From the NCBI GenBank assembly GCA_964526785.1, contig CAZGMJ010000042.1, positions 1-47,772 of the forward strand: a stretch of 47,772 nt of DNA. Direction: 5' to 3'. Positions 24,193 through 33,070 of the stretch are shown one piece after another (positions within the stretch are counted from its first letter, which is position 1; each line of letters opens with the position of its first letter). A model generated the notes under the pieces. That model was not told the origin of the DNA, made no database searches, and was given only the letters and a program-made list of their open reading frames with translations. The position numbers were made by a program, and so were the translations under genes. Source of the stretch: CAZGMJ01 sp964526785. Its GTDB lineage: Bacteria > Planctomycetota > Phycisphaerae > Sedimentisphaerales > Anaerobacaceae.

Positions 24193-25026
24193 ATGGAAGT
24201 TGCAATGATAGGCGACCAGATACTGCCGATGCATGCGGTGGAACCGGTCTGCCTGGATCGCGGCACATTCTTCGGCGATGGGGTGTACGAGGTTATCCGG
24301 AGTTACGATGGGAAGATTTTCGCGCTCGACGAGCACATGGAGCGGTTTTCCAACAGTCTTGCAGCAATCGGGATCCACGGGATAGAGATTGAGACGGTTC
24401 GCAGCCGGGTTTTGCGGGCTTTCGAGGTCGCCGGCATTGCTGAGGCGAAGATATACTTTCACGCGACGCGCGGGTCGGAATTGCGGATGCACGTGCCGGG
24501 CGACGGCATTCGGCCGAATTTCTTCCTGATGCTCACAAGACTGCATTACGATCTGGAGGCCAAGGCCAAGGGAATCGCTGTCTCGACGCATCCCGACTGG
24601 CGCTGGGCCAGATGCGATATCAAGTCGCTGAATCTGCTGGCCAACGTTCTGGCCCGGCAGGACGCGGCCAAGAAGGGTTGTCAGGAGGCCATTCTGGTCG
24701 ATTCGGCGGGCTTGATCACGGAGGGGGCCGGCTCAGCGTTTTTTGCGGTGATGGGCAAGAGCGTGCGAACGGCACCGCTGACGGCCAATATTCTGCCCTC
24801 TGTGACGCGGAAGTTCGTATTGGAGGCGGCGGAGCGGCTCAAGCTAAAGGTCAAGGAGGAATGTCTGACATCCAAAGATGCGGCCGGCGCCGACGAACTG
24901 TTCACGGCGGTTACGACTCAGGACATCGTGCCGGTAGTGCAATTCGATGAAACGACAATCGGGGACGGCAAGCCCGGTCCGGTGGTCAACTCACTGATCG
25001 AGGAGTTTCGCAAACTAAGGAAATAG
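24193..25026 (+). CDS. Class IV PLP-dependent aminotransferase
   Basis: About 277 residues from the ATG at 24193, with GGGAG 7 bases upstream; a longer frame from 24127 lacks a ribosome site. Family marks: LDRGTFFGDGVYEVIRSYDG at the N-terminus, the active-site Lys in RCDIKSLNLLANVLA, and EGAGSAFFAV with TANILPSVTR binding PLP phosphate. Members include branched-chain aminotransferase, D-alanine aminotransferase and aminodeoxychorismate lyase. The DIKSLNLLxNVLA context is typical of D-amino-acid/branched-chain types; substrate is not settled. It is followed 46 bp later by the secreted hydrolase-like gene, probably a coincidence of orientation. Confidence 0.88.
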   Translation: MEVAMIGDQILPMHAVEPVCLDRGTFFGDGVYEVIRSYDGKIFALDEHMERFSNSLAAIGIHGIEIETVRSRVLRAFEVAGIAEAKIYFHATRGSELRMHVPGDGIRPNFFLMLTRLHYDLEAKAKGIAVSTHPDWRWARCDIKSLNLLANVLARQDAAKKGCQEAILVDSAGLITEGAGSAFFAVMGKSVRTAPLTANILPSVTRKFVLEAAERLKLKVKEECLTSKDAAGADELFTAVTTQDIVPVVQFDETTIGDGKPGPVVNSLIEEFRKLRK

Positions 25027-25072
25027 CGACTCACGGACCAAGTTTTCGGTTTGACATCAGGAGGTCTTCAGC

Positions 25073-27259
25073 ATGGACGCAATCAAGGTCGCGATACGTC
25101 TGATCATCATTCTTACCAGCACGGTGGGGGCAGATACGTTAGAAAGCCCTTATCTGTCTCTGGAGGTAGACACAGCGACGGGCGGCTGGGCTGTGATCGA
25201 CAAGAAATCAGGGGTTCGCTGGCCCACAGCCGGGACGGCATCCGTCGGGGATGCGGAGTGGCTGGGAACAGAATGGCAGCGGGCATGGTGTGGAATACCG
25301 GATTCGGTTCGGCTAGTCAGCGGCGAGGCGGGCGTCGTGTTCTCTCTGATTGAGGATAGGCGAGCGGTGCAATTGCGATACGAAGGCAAGGCGGGACGGC
25401 CGGTCAGCATTATGGGGGACGCCCTGGCCATGGGGGCGGACGAGGCAGGCTATATGGTCGTGCCCTGCCGAGAGGGCCTGTTGATACCGGCGGACAGCGG
25501 CAAGCGCTTTGAGCGTATGTTCGGCACGTCGGATTACGAAGGCTTTCACATGAATATGCTGGGTCTGGTCAAGTCGGGCGGCGCGATGGCGGTTGTGTGG
25601 GATGATGCGTATACGTTTGCCGAGATATCGAACAACCAGAAAGCAGCCGATGGAAAACTCACGGCGCGCTTCGAACTGCGGGGCAGCGCACACGCCATTA
25701 CTCTGCTGCCTCTGGGCAAGGGAGACTGGAACCGGCTTGCAGAGGGTTATCGCGATTACGCAAAGAGGCACGGTTTTGCGGTGACTTTGCGAGAGAAGAT
25801 ACGGCGCGATCCGCATGTCGAACGCATGCTCGGTGCGTCCAACGCCAAACTGTGGACGTGTTTGGCCCGGCGGATGAACGAACAGAGCACTGCGGAAGAA
25901 TCGGTCAAGGTGCGATGGACTTTCGACGAAGCGCCGCAGATCGCAGAGCATCTGCACAACGATCTTGAGATCGAGAGGTGCTTTTTCATGATGGGCGGCT
26001 GGAGCGAGGGCGGTTATGATTGCCGACATCCCGACAACCTGCCGGCCAATCCCGAGTGCGGCGGCAACGAGGCGCTGGCCGATGCGGTGACGCGAATTCA
26101 GTCGCTGGGATACGTGGGCTGTCTGCATGACAACGTTCAGGATATGTATCGGGACGCGAGAAGCTGGAGCCCGGACTACATAGAGAAGCGGCCCGACGGC
26201 TCGCTGATAACGGGCGGACGCTGGCTGGGCGGACGGGCTTATATGGTGTGCGCACCGAAGCAGGTGGAACTGGCGAAGCGGCCGCAGAATCTGCCGGGCA
26301 TATCGAGGCTTTTCAGGCCGTGGAGCTACTTTATCGATACCACATATGCGGTGGGTCCGCGAGAATGCTTCGATCCGAACCATCCGATCGATCGGAATCT
26401 CGATATCGCATGGAAGATTCGTCTGAGCGATTATGCACGCGAAGCGTTCGGCATTTTCGGCAGCGAGTGCGGGCGGGAATGGGCTCTGCCACACAGCGAT
26501 TTCTTCGAGGGGTTGGTCAGCGTATCCGGACGGTACTACCATAACCTGCCTTTCGAGGATTTCGGAGCGACGGTGATTCCATTTTTCGAGATGGTCTACC
26601 ACGACTGCCAGATATGTTACGGGAAGTACGGTTATGCCGCCGAGAAGGCGGCCGAGTGCGTGGCGCATCACGTTCTGTGTGCGCGTCCGCTGTACTACCA
26701 TTCGTTCGGCGATCATCTATACTGGCAGAGCGCGCAAGGCGGCGAAGGCCCGGATGCGCCAGACGAGGCACGTTACGCACGCTGCGACAACGGCTGGGCT
26801 GCGGGGAGACACCCGTGGGACGTGTTTATCAAGAACACGCATGAGGTGCTCGGGCCGCTGCATCATGCGACCGCACACGAGCGGCTCACCAGACTGCATT
26901 TTCTCAACAAAGAGAAGACCGTTCGGAGAGCCCGTTACGGCTCCGGGGCCGATGCGGTGCACGTCACGGTTAACTTCGGGGTTGCGGATTACGAAGTGGA
27001 GACCGTCTTCGGGGGCACTGTGGTGCTGCCTCGGTGGGGCTTTGTCGTCGAAGGACCGCGATTTGTGGCTTTTTGCAGCCGCACGTGGGCGGGCGAGCAA
27101 TACGAGACGCCGAGCCTTTTTACAGTGCGTCCGGCGGGCGAATCCAATCTGGAGGACGCATCAAGGGTTCGGATCTTTCATGCATTCGGCGACAGTACGA
27201 TTCAATGGAGGGGCCAATCGCATAATGTTGCCAGGCAGCGGATCGTGGCTGCTCAATGA
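25073..27259 (+). CDS. Secreted glycoside-hydrolase-like protein (DUF5696-like)
   Basis: 728 residues, ATG at 25073 with a strong AGGAGGT site. The N-terminal 20 residues (MDAIKVAIRLIIILTSTVGA) look like a Sec signal peptide. Residues about 25-215 resemble the beta-sandwich that precedes catalytic barrels in several hydrolase families (SLEVDTATGGWAVIDKKSGVRW). The middle (about 245-560) looks like a TIM barrel: FFMMGGWSEGGYD, YVGCLHDNVQDMY, SYFIDTTYA, FGIFGSECGREWALPHSDFFEG. Acidic residues at strand ends (DNVQD, IDTT, SECGRE) could be catalytic. A C-terminal beta domain closes it. Resemblance to DUF5696 and GH101/129-like proteins is from memory of style. Its stop lies 7 bp from the convergent gspM stop. 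Confidence 0.6.
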   Translation: MDAIKVAIRLIIILTSTVGADTLESPYLSLEVDTATGGWAVIDKKSGVRWPTAGTASVGDAEWLGTEWQRAWCGIPDSVRLVSGEAGVVFSLIEDRRAVQLRYEGKAGRPVSIMGDALAMGADEAGYMVVPCREGLLIPADSGKRFERMFGTSDYEGFHMNMLGLVKSGGAMAVVWDDAYTFAEISNNQKAADGKLTARFELRGSAHAITLLPLGKGDWNRLAEGYRDYAKRHGFAVTLREKIRRDPHVERMLGASNAKLWTCLARRMNEQSTAEESVKVRWTFDEAPQIAEHLHNDLEIERCFFMMGGWSEGGYDCRHPDNLPANPECGGNEALADAVTRIQSLGYVGCLHDNVQDMYRDARSWSPDYIEKRPDGSLITGGRWLGGRAYMVCAPKQVELAKRPQNLPGISRLFRPWSYFIDTTYAVGPRECFDPNHPIDRNLDIAWKIRLSDYAREAFGIFGSECGREWALPHSDFFEGLVSVSGRYYHNLPFEDFGATVIPFFEMVYHDCQICYGKYGYAAEKAAECVAHHVLCARPLYYHSFGDHLYWQSAQGGEGPDAPDEARYARCDNGWAAGRHPWDVFIKNTHEVLGPLHHATAHERLTRLHFLNKEKTVRRARYGSGADAVHVTVNFGVADYEVETVFGGTVVLPRWGFVVEGPRFVAFCSRTWAGEQYETPSLFTVRPAGESNLEDASRVRIFHAFGDSTIQWRGQSHNVARQRIVAAQ

Positions 27260-27266
27260 GCTGAAA

Positions 27267-27809
27267 CTATGATGTTCCGGCAAAAGAATCGGCCAGCCGG
27301 ATGCTGTGTATTTCCACAGAGCACTCCAGCAGGTCCGGCTGAGATGTTGCCTTTCGGATGTGCAGCGTTTTGATATCGGCCAACACGTCGGATTCATCCA
27401 TCTTGCACAGGAAGTCCACCAGTTTGTCGAGCGAAACCGGCGCAAAATCCAACTCGACAATGACCTGTTCGTATTTATCTTCGAGCGGGACAATGCGCGG
27501 CTTGATCAAGCGGACGTGCTTATCCAGACCGGCACGGCTGATGAGCTTCTCGACGTGCGGAAGCAGGTCGAATCGCTCCTGGCGAGCCACTTTTTCGCGC
27601 AGGCTCTGGAGCGACTGTTCCAGGGCGGTGTACTCCCGGCCTGCGCGGCGCAGTTCGACGAGTTCCTGCTGCTTTTGCGGAATTACGCGTCGCAGGGTGC
27701 CCAGGCGGTCGACCGCGGGCTCCAAGGCAAAACTGTAGAGAGACCAGCCGCAAACGAAGGCGACGAGGGCCAGGCCGTAACGTTTCTCTTTGTATGTTAA
27801 GCGCATCAT
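27267..27809 (-). CDS. gspM: GspM/PilO-like assembly protein
   Basis: 180 residues. A short cytoplasmic start (MMRLTYKEKRYG), a membrane helix at about 12-30, a coiled-coil region (about 35-80) and a ferredoxin-like C-terminal fold (KLVDFLCKMDESDVLADIKTLHIRK) match GspM/PilO, which link the inner-membrane platform of the T2SS. It begins 1 bp after the gspL-like stop, so the two are coupled. Last gene of the T2SS operon. Confidence 0.75.
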   Translation of the reverse strand: MMRLTYKEKRYGLALVAFVCGWSLYSFALEPAVDRLGTLRRVIPQKQQELVELRRAGREYTALEQSLQSLREKVARQERFDLLPHVEKLISRAGLDKHVRLIKPRIVPLEDKYEQVIVELDFAPVSLDKLVDFLCKMDESDVLADIKTLHIRKATSQPDLLECSVEIHSIRLADSFAGTS

Positions 27810-27810
27810 G

Positions 27811-29283
27811 TTAGTTCTCTATCTCCGGAGCCAGTACCATGGTAAAGCTCACGCGACCGCTGCTGGGTTCCTTCTGAACGTCCTGCACCTCTACGAGAGC
27901 GAAGTTCGGAACCTCCTGGAGGCGGCGCTGCCACGCGTAGACTGCATCAAACGAATCGCACGTACCGTTCATACGGACGGTGTCATCCACGATGAGCAGA
28001 TCATCCACTTCGAGACCCCCTTCGGATGCGGCGTTGGCGCTGATCATACTGAGTATCTGAAGCGGGCTGAATGAGCCGGGCACGAAAGAGGCCAGGGCCT
28101 CGTGGTCTTTGCGAAGGGTATCGAGCTTCTGCTCCATTTGTGCGACAGGATTGACCACGTTCTTTTCCTCGGGGAGCGTTTTTCGGAACAAGCCGGCGAT
28201 CTGCTGTTTGGTGGTTGCGTATGTGTTCTCCAGTCCGGAAACGCGCGCGAAGATACCGATCAGGAGGAAGCCGATAATGGTGACAAAGATTGCGGCACAC
28301 TTGAGTATTTCGCGTTTTGCACTGAAGCCCGCCACTGCATCAGCACTCGCCTTGAGGAAGTTGACACGTTTGGCGGCTTTGGGCGCCAAGACGGCCAAGG
28401 CGAGCCCTTCGGCTGTGTACTGCGGGGCTGCCGCCCGACATTTTGCGGTGACATGCACGCGGGCATAAGGATCGACGGGGACGATATCACATTCGAGACT
28501 CTGATTGGCAAGCATGGTGAGATAGTCGCCGACCCGATCATCAGCAAGCAAGTACAGGCGCGTGTGGGGCTCCATAGGAGCTCCGAGCACTCGCTGCCAT
28601 GTGACCTGCAACTCGCGGAGAACCTGCTCGGCGATTTGCTCGGCGGTAACTTCGTCCTCTTCGGATGTGACCGTTTTCGGAATGCGTCGGATAATGAGGA
28701 GGTTGCCATCCTGAGCGATTGCCAGGGTCACGTGGGAGGCATCCACGTATACGACAACCGCCTTGCCCGATCGGCTCTCCGGGTGATTGACGGCGATGGT
28801 GGAATACGTTGCGATTATTGCAGGTTCGATCAGACACGGATGCATGGAGGCCGAATCGAGCAGCTTGAGCGTTCTTTGCAGATCGGTCTTGGCGGCGGCG
28901 GTCATCAGGACCGAGTACTTTCCGTCCGTAGAGGGCGTGTGTGCACAGACGCGGGGCACCATATCATCGGGATCGATGGGGAAGCTGTTCTTCCATTTCG
29001 GATTGTCACCGCGTTCGAGCGATTCGATATCCTTCGAATCGGTTGTGACATTGCGGAAGAAGACAGCCTTTTGCGGGAGCGTCGCCGCTACGGCCGCGCG
29101 TCGATGAAAGCCATGCTGCCCGACGAGCGACTTGAGTATCGCGTGCGGAGAATCGCTGGCCCTTCGCGTTTGCGTGCTGAAGGAGCGTTCGATCAGGAAT
29201 CTGTTGTGCGTCTGGGCTATCTGCACCGCGCTGATGTGCGTGCTGTCAATTTCAATGCCTATGCATCGCCTGGTCCGTGCCAT
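27811..29283 (-). CDS. gspL: GspL-like protein (PilM plus PilN in one chain)
   Basis: 490 residues, ATG at 29283 with GGGAG upstream. Residues 1-310 form an ASKHA/actin-like domain like PilM (CIGIEIDSTHISAVQIAQ; AVVVYVDASHVTLAIAQDG). One membrane helix (about 328-345) and a PilN-like coiled coil and periplasmic fold follow. GspL bridges the ATPase GspE to GspM in the envelope; the cytoplasmic PilM-like part contacts GspE. It follows gspK by 37 bp. Confidence 0.8.
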   Translation of the reverse strand: MARTRRCIGIEIDSTHISAVQIAQTHNRFLIERSFSTQTRRASDSPHAILKSLVGQHGFHRRAAVAATLPQKAVFFRNVTTDSKDIESLERGDNPKWKNSFPIDPDDMVPRVCAHTPSTDGKYSVLMTAAAKTDLQRTLKLLDSASMHPCLIEPAIIATYSTIAVNHPESRSGKAVVVYVDASHVTLAIAQDGNLLIIRRIPKTVTSEEDEVTAEQIAEQVLRELQVTWQRVLGAPMEPHTRLYLLADDRVGDYLTMLANQSLECDIVPVDPYARVHVTAKCRAAAPQYTAEGLALAVLAPKAAKRVNFLKASADAVAGFSAKREILKCAAIFVTIIGFLLIGIFARVSGLENTYATTKQQIAGLFRKTLPEEKNVVNPVAQMEQKLDTLRKDHEALASFVPGSFSPLQILSMISANAASEGGLEVDDLLIVDDTVRMNGTCDSFDAVYAWQRRLQEVPNFALVEVQDVQKEPSSGRVSFTMVLAPEIEN

Positions 29284-29320
29284 ATTCTGGACTCCCTTTC
29301 AGTTATGTAAAGGCTGTCTG

Positions 29321-30307
29321 CTATGTTTCTTCATATCGGATGATATCAATCGTCCCGGTCTGAGGGTTGCGGTGCAGGAGGGCGTGTATGGTGCGGCGGG
29401 ACTGATTGCGAGCGCCACACGCTTCGACACGGTAGTAGAAGCCTGTGTCCTGCACCGTTACCGAGTTTCTTATCTGTTCGTATATCTCGTCGTTCATGCC
29501 CGGGAGATTCTGCAATTCGTCGATCGTCTCGAACGGCGTGACGGACCTGCGTTCGACGATAATCTGCGCGAGCATGCGATCCATCAGCGGAGAGAGGCTT
29601 TCGATGACGAGAGGCGGAGCATGGTTGATGTTGACTCGCGTATCGCCGCGAACGGTAACGAAGTCCTTTATTCTTTCGAAAACGCTCTCATCGACCCCCT
29701 TGATGAGAAGCAGTTCTTCGATCATGTCGAGGTTGCGGTTGGCGCAGCGATACGGCGTTTCGAGATTTGCATAGTAGTCGGATTCGGCGCCGAGGTTTTC
29801 GTGCTGGATAAAGGGCAGCACGGTAGTTTCTTCATCCGCATCGGTCCAGTCGATCAGGGCTGCAACGAGGCCGTAGCCGATCCGCGGCTGGTCCGTCGTC
29901 TGCCTATCGACCAGATCGATCAATCGCAGGAGTTGGTCGACGCGGGTGCGATCGATCTTGCCGTTGTCGCGGCGAAGGCCGTTGAGGTTGATTCTGCCGT
30001 TGTCGGGCCTGACCAGGATGCGGCATGAGCCGCCGGCAATATCGAGACGCGTTCGGCCGGTCAGCAAGTGGGCGGTTTTGTCGTCGGCAAAGACATGGCG
30101 GCTTGCCTGTACGGCTGCGATTGCCGTGTTAAGGCCGGCGGTAGCGCACTGCATAGCGACAGTTCGATCGCGCATCGTCTCGATCTGGTCGAGGTTCTTG
30201 CGCGTCTTGTGGTTGAATGCGAACAACAAGACCCCAAGCAGGATCGTCATGCACAGTACGACGATTATGACAAAACCATCCGGTTTTTGCGGCGATCTAT
30301 CAGTCAT
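29321..30307 (-). CDS. gspK: GspK minor pseudopilin
   Basis: 328 residues. The N-terminus MTDRSPQKPDGFVIIVVLCMTILLGVLLF gives a Gly|Phe processing site and, as usual for GspK, no Glu at +5. GspK sequence marks: DNGRINLNGL, GLVAALIDWTDADEE, YRCANRNLDMIEELLLIKGVD, TRVNINHAPPLVIESL, and helix-hairpin-helix-like repeats (FETIDELQNLPGMNDEIYEQI). GspK caps the pseudopilus together with GspI and GspJ. Its ATG overlaps the gspJ stop as ATGA. Confidence 0.9.
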   Translation of the reverse strand: MTDRSPQKPDGFVIIVVLCMTILLGVLLFAFNHKTRKNLDQIETMRDRTVAMQCATAGLNTAIAAVQASRHVFADDKTAHLLTGRTRLDIAGGSCRILVRPDNGRINLNGLRRDNGKIDRTRVDQLLRLIDLVDRQTTDQPRIGYGLVAALIDWTDADEETTVLPFIQHENLGAESDYYANLETPYRCANRNLDMIEELLLIKGVDESVFERIKDFVTVRGDTRVNINHAPPLVIESLSPLMDRMLAQIIVERRSVTPFETIDELQNLPGMNDEIYEQIRNSVTVQDTGFYYRVEACGARNQSRRTIHALLHRNPQTGTIDIIRYEET

Positions 30308-31071
30308 TTCGGGAGGTCATCGTTTAACAGCGTTTTCGGTCCATCGGCCTTCATTTCAATTTGGGAACACGGCAGGTGGATCACTTCGGACAGATTGTAG
30401 GTCTGCCGACGCGCGTCGAGGTATTCGAGGTCAATACGCGCTGCGGCGGGCAGGTTTTTCATCTCAGTGCTGTTCCATCGATCGACCCAACGCTCGCCAT
30501 CGTGGCAGGATATGCGGATACGGCGAACGTCTTTCAGCAGAGGTCTGTAATTTGTGCGATCGTCGGAGGAAGCGAGCGTGGGAACAAAGCGTCTCTGGCT
30601 CAGCAGCAGCGTGCCGGTGGCCGCATCGAAGGCATAGGCAGCATCGGTCAGGCCTTGAGGCTGATTCGGATCGCTGAACAGTCTGGCGGTCGTAACAAGT
30701 CGCAACAGCACGCCATCCGGGGCATCGGGTGCTGCGAGGAATCGGGCGGGATCGGGCGTTTGGATTTGCGGTTGTTCGGGCGGAGACGCTGCGGGAGCAC
30801 TGGATTTCAAATCCGTGTATGGAGTATGGAACGCGCCGCGAATCTGACGACTCATCCGTTCGAGCGTGCGGCGGGCCTGGCGATGGGCGTCGATGCGCGA
30901 CGTCCAGGCGCGGGCGGATTTTGAAGTTGCAGAGTAACTCGCGTAGACCATCGAAACCAGCAGAGCCATGATCGCGGTGGCGACCAGCACTTCAATGAGG
31001 CTGAACGCCGTGCGGCGACGACGAACGTGGCCGGTGCTGCGAACAGATTGTGCAGGTCCGGTCGGTCTCAC
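30304..31071 (-). CDS. gspJ: GspJ minor pseudopilin
   Basis: About 255 residues from a GTG at 31071, which has AAAGGAA upstream and overlaps the gspI stop as GTGA; the longer ORF from 31134 would run into gspI. The prepilin signal is RRRRTAFSLIEVLVATAIMALL, with Ala at -1 and Glu at +5. The head includes the DxRRIRISCHDGERWVDRW segment found in GspJ/PilW proteins. Its TGA overlaps the gspK ATG. Part of the I-J-K tip complex. Confidence 0.85.
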   Translation of the reverse strand: MRPTGPAQSVRSTGHVRRRRTAFSLIEVLVATAIMALLVSMVYASYSATSKSARAWTSRIDAHRQARRTLERMSRQIRGAFHTPYTDLKSSAPAASPPEQPQIQTPDPARFLAAPDAPDGVLLRLVTTARLFSDPNQPQGLTDAAYAFDAATGTLLLSQRRFVPTLASSDDRTNYRPLLKDVRRIRISCHDGERWVDRWNSTEMKNLPAAARIDLEYLDARRQTYNLSEVIHLPCSQIEMKADGPKTLLNDDLPK

Positions 31072-31493
31072 GGCACTTTCCTTTCGGCGAGATACGTAGC
31101 TATCTCGAAATTGCGGTCCCGATTTGCAGCCCACTCGACGCGTACGGTCACCTTGCGCATCGGTCCGACTTCGGCTCGGCGGAGCGCCGGCGGTTTTTCG
31201 TCGTCTACGCGGACTCGCCAGAGCAATTCAGCCGAACCGACGTGTTCGGTTCCGGAGACAGTGCCCTGCCGGGGGAATCCGGCGGCGATGGTCTGCTCCA
31301 TCTTACGCCGGGCGAGGGTGGCGGCGGCACGGATCGCCTCGGCGCGAGTCACCGTTTTGGTGCTGATCATGTGCAGACGGATCAGGGCCAGCAGCGCGAT
31401 CGAGGCAATCGCCAGGGCTATTATCACCTCCATGCAGGTGAAGCCCACCGGCGAACGCAACTTATTGTGTATCGAGATTCCAGTTCTCCACAT
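31068..31493 (-). CDS. gspI: GspI minor pseudopilin
   Basis: About 141 residues from the ATG at 31493; ATG at 31502 (GGAG upstream) is equally plausible. The long upstream frame to 31754 is only the shadow of gspG. The leader ends SPVG, then mature FTCMEVIIALAIASIALLALI: Gly|Phe site, Glu at +5. The remainder (ARRKMEQTIAAGFPRQGTVSG) matches the helix-plus-small-head pattern of GspI. It overlaps the end of gspG by 32 bp and the start of gspJ by 4 bp, so translation of the block is tightly coupled. Confidence 0.85.
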   Translation of the reverse strand: MWRTGISIHNKLRSPVGFTCMEVIIALAIASIALLALIRLHMISTKTVTRAEAIRAAATLARRKMEQTIAAGFPRQGTVSGTEHVGSAELLWRVRVDDEKPPALRRAEVGPMRKVTVRVEWAANRDRNFEIATYLAERKVP

Positions 31494-31908
31494 CGGCGTC
31501 ATCCTCGACTCCACCGTCCTCGCCGTCCGCTCCGTAGGACTCGAGGTCGTAATCCTTTCTATTGCGGCCCGGTGATATGTAGATATAGGGATTGCCCCAG
31601 GGATCGACGGGCACTTTTTCGAGATAGGCGTCGCGATTGTAGCCACGCACGCCGGGGTCCGAGACCAGTGCATCGAGCCCTTCGGAGGTCGTCGGAAAGC
31701 GTCCGGTATCGGCGTGGAACAGGGACAAGGCCGTCTCGATGTTGCGGATGTCAACTTTGGCTTTCATGCGGCGGGCCTGTTCGGGTCTGCCGAGCATCTT
31801 GGGCATAATCACGGTCGCCAGCAGGCCGAGAATGACCACGACGATCATCAATTCGATCAGCGTGAAAGCCTTAAACCGTCTTTTTTGTCTGTTATGTACA
31901 GGCTGCAT
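31462..31908 (-). CDS. gspG: GspG major pseudopilin
   Basis: About 148 residues from the ATG at 31908, with GAGGAG about 9 bases upstream. The prepilin signal RFKAFTLIELMIVVVILGLLATVIMPKMLG is textbook GspG, except that Ala, not Gly, is at -1. Diagnostic GspG motifs follow: ALSLFHADTGRFPTTSEGLDALV, VPVDPWGNPYIYISPG and the C-terminal YGADGEDGGVEDDADVENWN, a calcium-binding loop. GspG polymerises into the pseudopilus that drives secretion. It lies 13 bp after gspF. Confidence 0.95.
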   Translation of the reverse strand: MQPVHNRQKRRFKAFTLIELMIVVVILGLLATVIMPKMLGRPEQARRMKAKVDIRNIETALSLFHADTGRFPTTSEGLDALVSDPGVRGYNRDAYLEKVPVDPWGNPYIYISPGRNRKDYDLESYGADGEDGGVEDDADVENWNLDTQ

Positions 31909-31921
31909 TTTTTCACACTCC

Positions 31922-33067
31922 TCAGATTGTCTGATTGATTTCGAAAATGGGCAGAAGAATCGCAAGGACAATAAAGCCGACGACGGCGCCCATCACCAGC
32001 AGTATCGCGGGCTCGAGCAGCGACGTGAGGGTTCTTGCGGTCAGGTCCACCTCTTCGTCATACATTTCGGCGATATCATTCAGCGCCTGTTCGATGGTGC
32101 CGCTGTCCTGGCCGGTGGCCAGCAGATGGACGACGACGGGCGGGAACAGTTCGGTCTGGCGCACGGCATCGGCGATACTGCTGCCTCGTCCGATGGCTCC
32201 TTTGATCGTATCCAGCGCGGCGGCGACGCAGCGGTTCTTGACGACGGCCTCAACGGTATCGAGTGCATCGAGGATCGGTATTCCGCTGGCCAGCATGGTT
32301 CCGAGGGTCCGGGCGAAGCGCGCCACTTCCAATCTCAAGAGCAACGATCCGATCAGCGGCATCTTCAATTTGAATCGGTCCCATCGCATGCGGCCTTCTT
32401 CAGTGCGCACCCAACCGCCAAAGGCGACGGCGACGGCGCCCACGACCAGGGGAATCGCCAGCCAGTAGGTCTTGAGCAGGCTGCAGCCTCCTATCAGCAG
32501 ACGGGTGGGCCACGGCAGCGTACGGTTCATTTCGAGGAACAACTCGGTGACGCTTGGCACTACATACGAAAGCAGAAAGGCCACGACGCCCACGGCCACT
32601 ACGATCATCATCGCCGGGTACGCCAGAACGGACTGGACTTTGCCGAGCAGGCGATTGCGTTTGTCCTGCATGTCCGCCAGGCGCAGCAGGACGGATTCGA
32701 GATTGCCGCTTGCCTCGCCGGCGGCGACCATGTTGATGTAGACCGCTTCGAACACCTCGGGATAGGCCGCCATGGCGTCGGCCAGTGTGCTGCCCTCATT
32801 GACCGCGCCGTGGACGTTGCGAACGACATCGCCCAGGCTCAGGCGCTGATCGCGAACCTTCTGCCGGTCTGCAGTGAACTGTTCCACCAGCGCGGCCAGC
32901 GCGCCGAGCAGCGGCATGCCCGCCTTGAGCAACGTCGCCAGTTGGCGGGTGAAACGGCCAAGTTCCTTGTGCCTGACGCGAATAACGGACTCGCGAGGTT
33001 CGGCTTCGGCGCGCACGTTCACCTCTGGTTGAGAGTGACTCGTCACATTGTGGTCGATAAGCGGCAT
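31922..33067 (-). CDS. gspF: GspF inner-membrane platform protein (short N-terminus)
   Basis: 381 residues. Two T2SSF domains: FTRQLATLLKAGMPLLGAL with GEASGNLESVL, and FARTLGTMLASGIPILDAL with GQDSGTIEQAL. Membrane helices occur near 155-180, 205-225 and 355-375. The N-terminal cytoplasmic head normally beginning MPxFxYxAxDxxG is missing; instead a 30-residue Glu/Arg-rich start leads straight into the first domain. This shortened form differs from the PilC-like protein of the other cluster. It starts 3 bp after gspE. Confidence 0.92.
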   Translation of the reverse strand: MPLIDHNVTSHSQPEVNVRAEAEPRESVIRVRHKELGRFTRQLATLLKAGMPLLGALAALVEQFTADRQKVRDQRLSLGDVVRNVHGAVNEGSTLADAMAAYPEVFEAVYINMVAAGEASGNLESVLLRLADMQDKRNRLLGKVQSVLAYPAMMIVVAVGVVAFLLSYVVPSVTELFLEMNRTLPWPTRLLIGGCSLLKTYWLAIPLVVGAVAVAFGGWVRTEEGRMRWDRFKLKMPLIGSLLLRLEVARFARTLGTMLASGIPILDALDTVEAVVKNRCVAAALDTIKGAIGRGSSIADAVRQTELFPPVVVHLLATGQDSGTIEQALNDIAEMYDEEVDLTARTLTSLLEPAILLVMGAVVGFIVLAILLPIFEINQTI

Positions 33068-33070
33068 AGG

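Noticed and set aside
25313..26716. Minus-strand frame of 467 codons
   Set aside because: Antisense to the secreted hydrolase-like gene, which has a strong ribosome site and signal peptide.
28102..29310. Plus-strand frame of 402 codons
   Set aside because: Antisense shadow of gspL.
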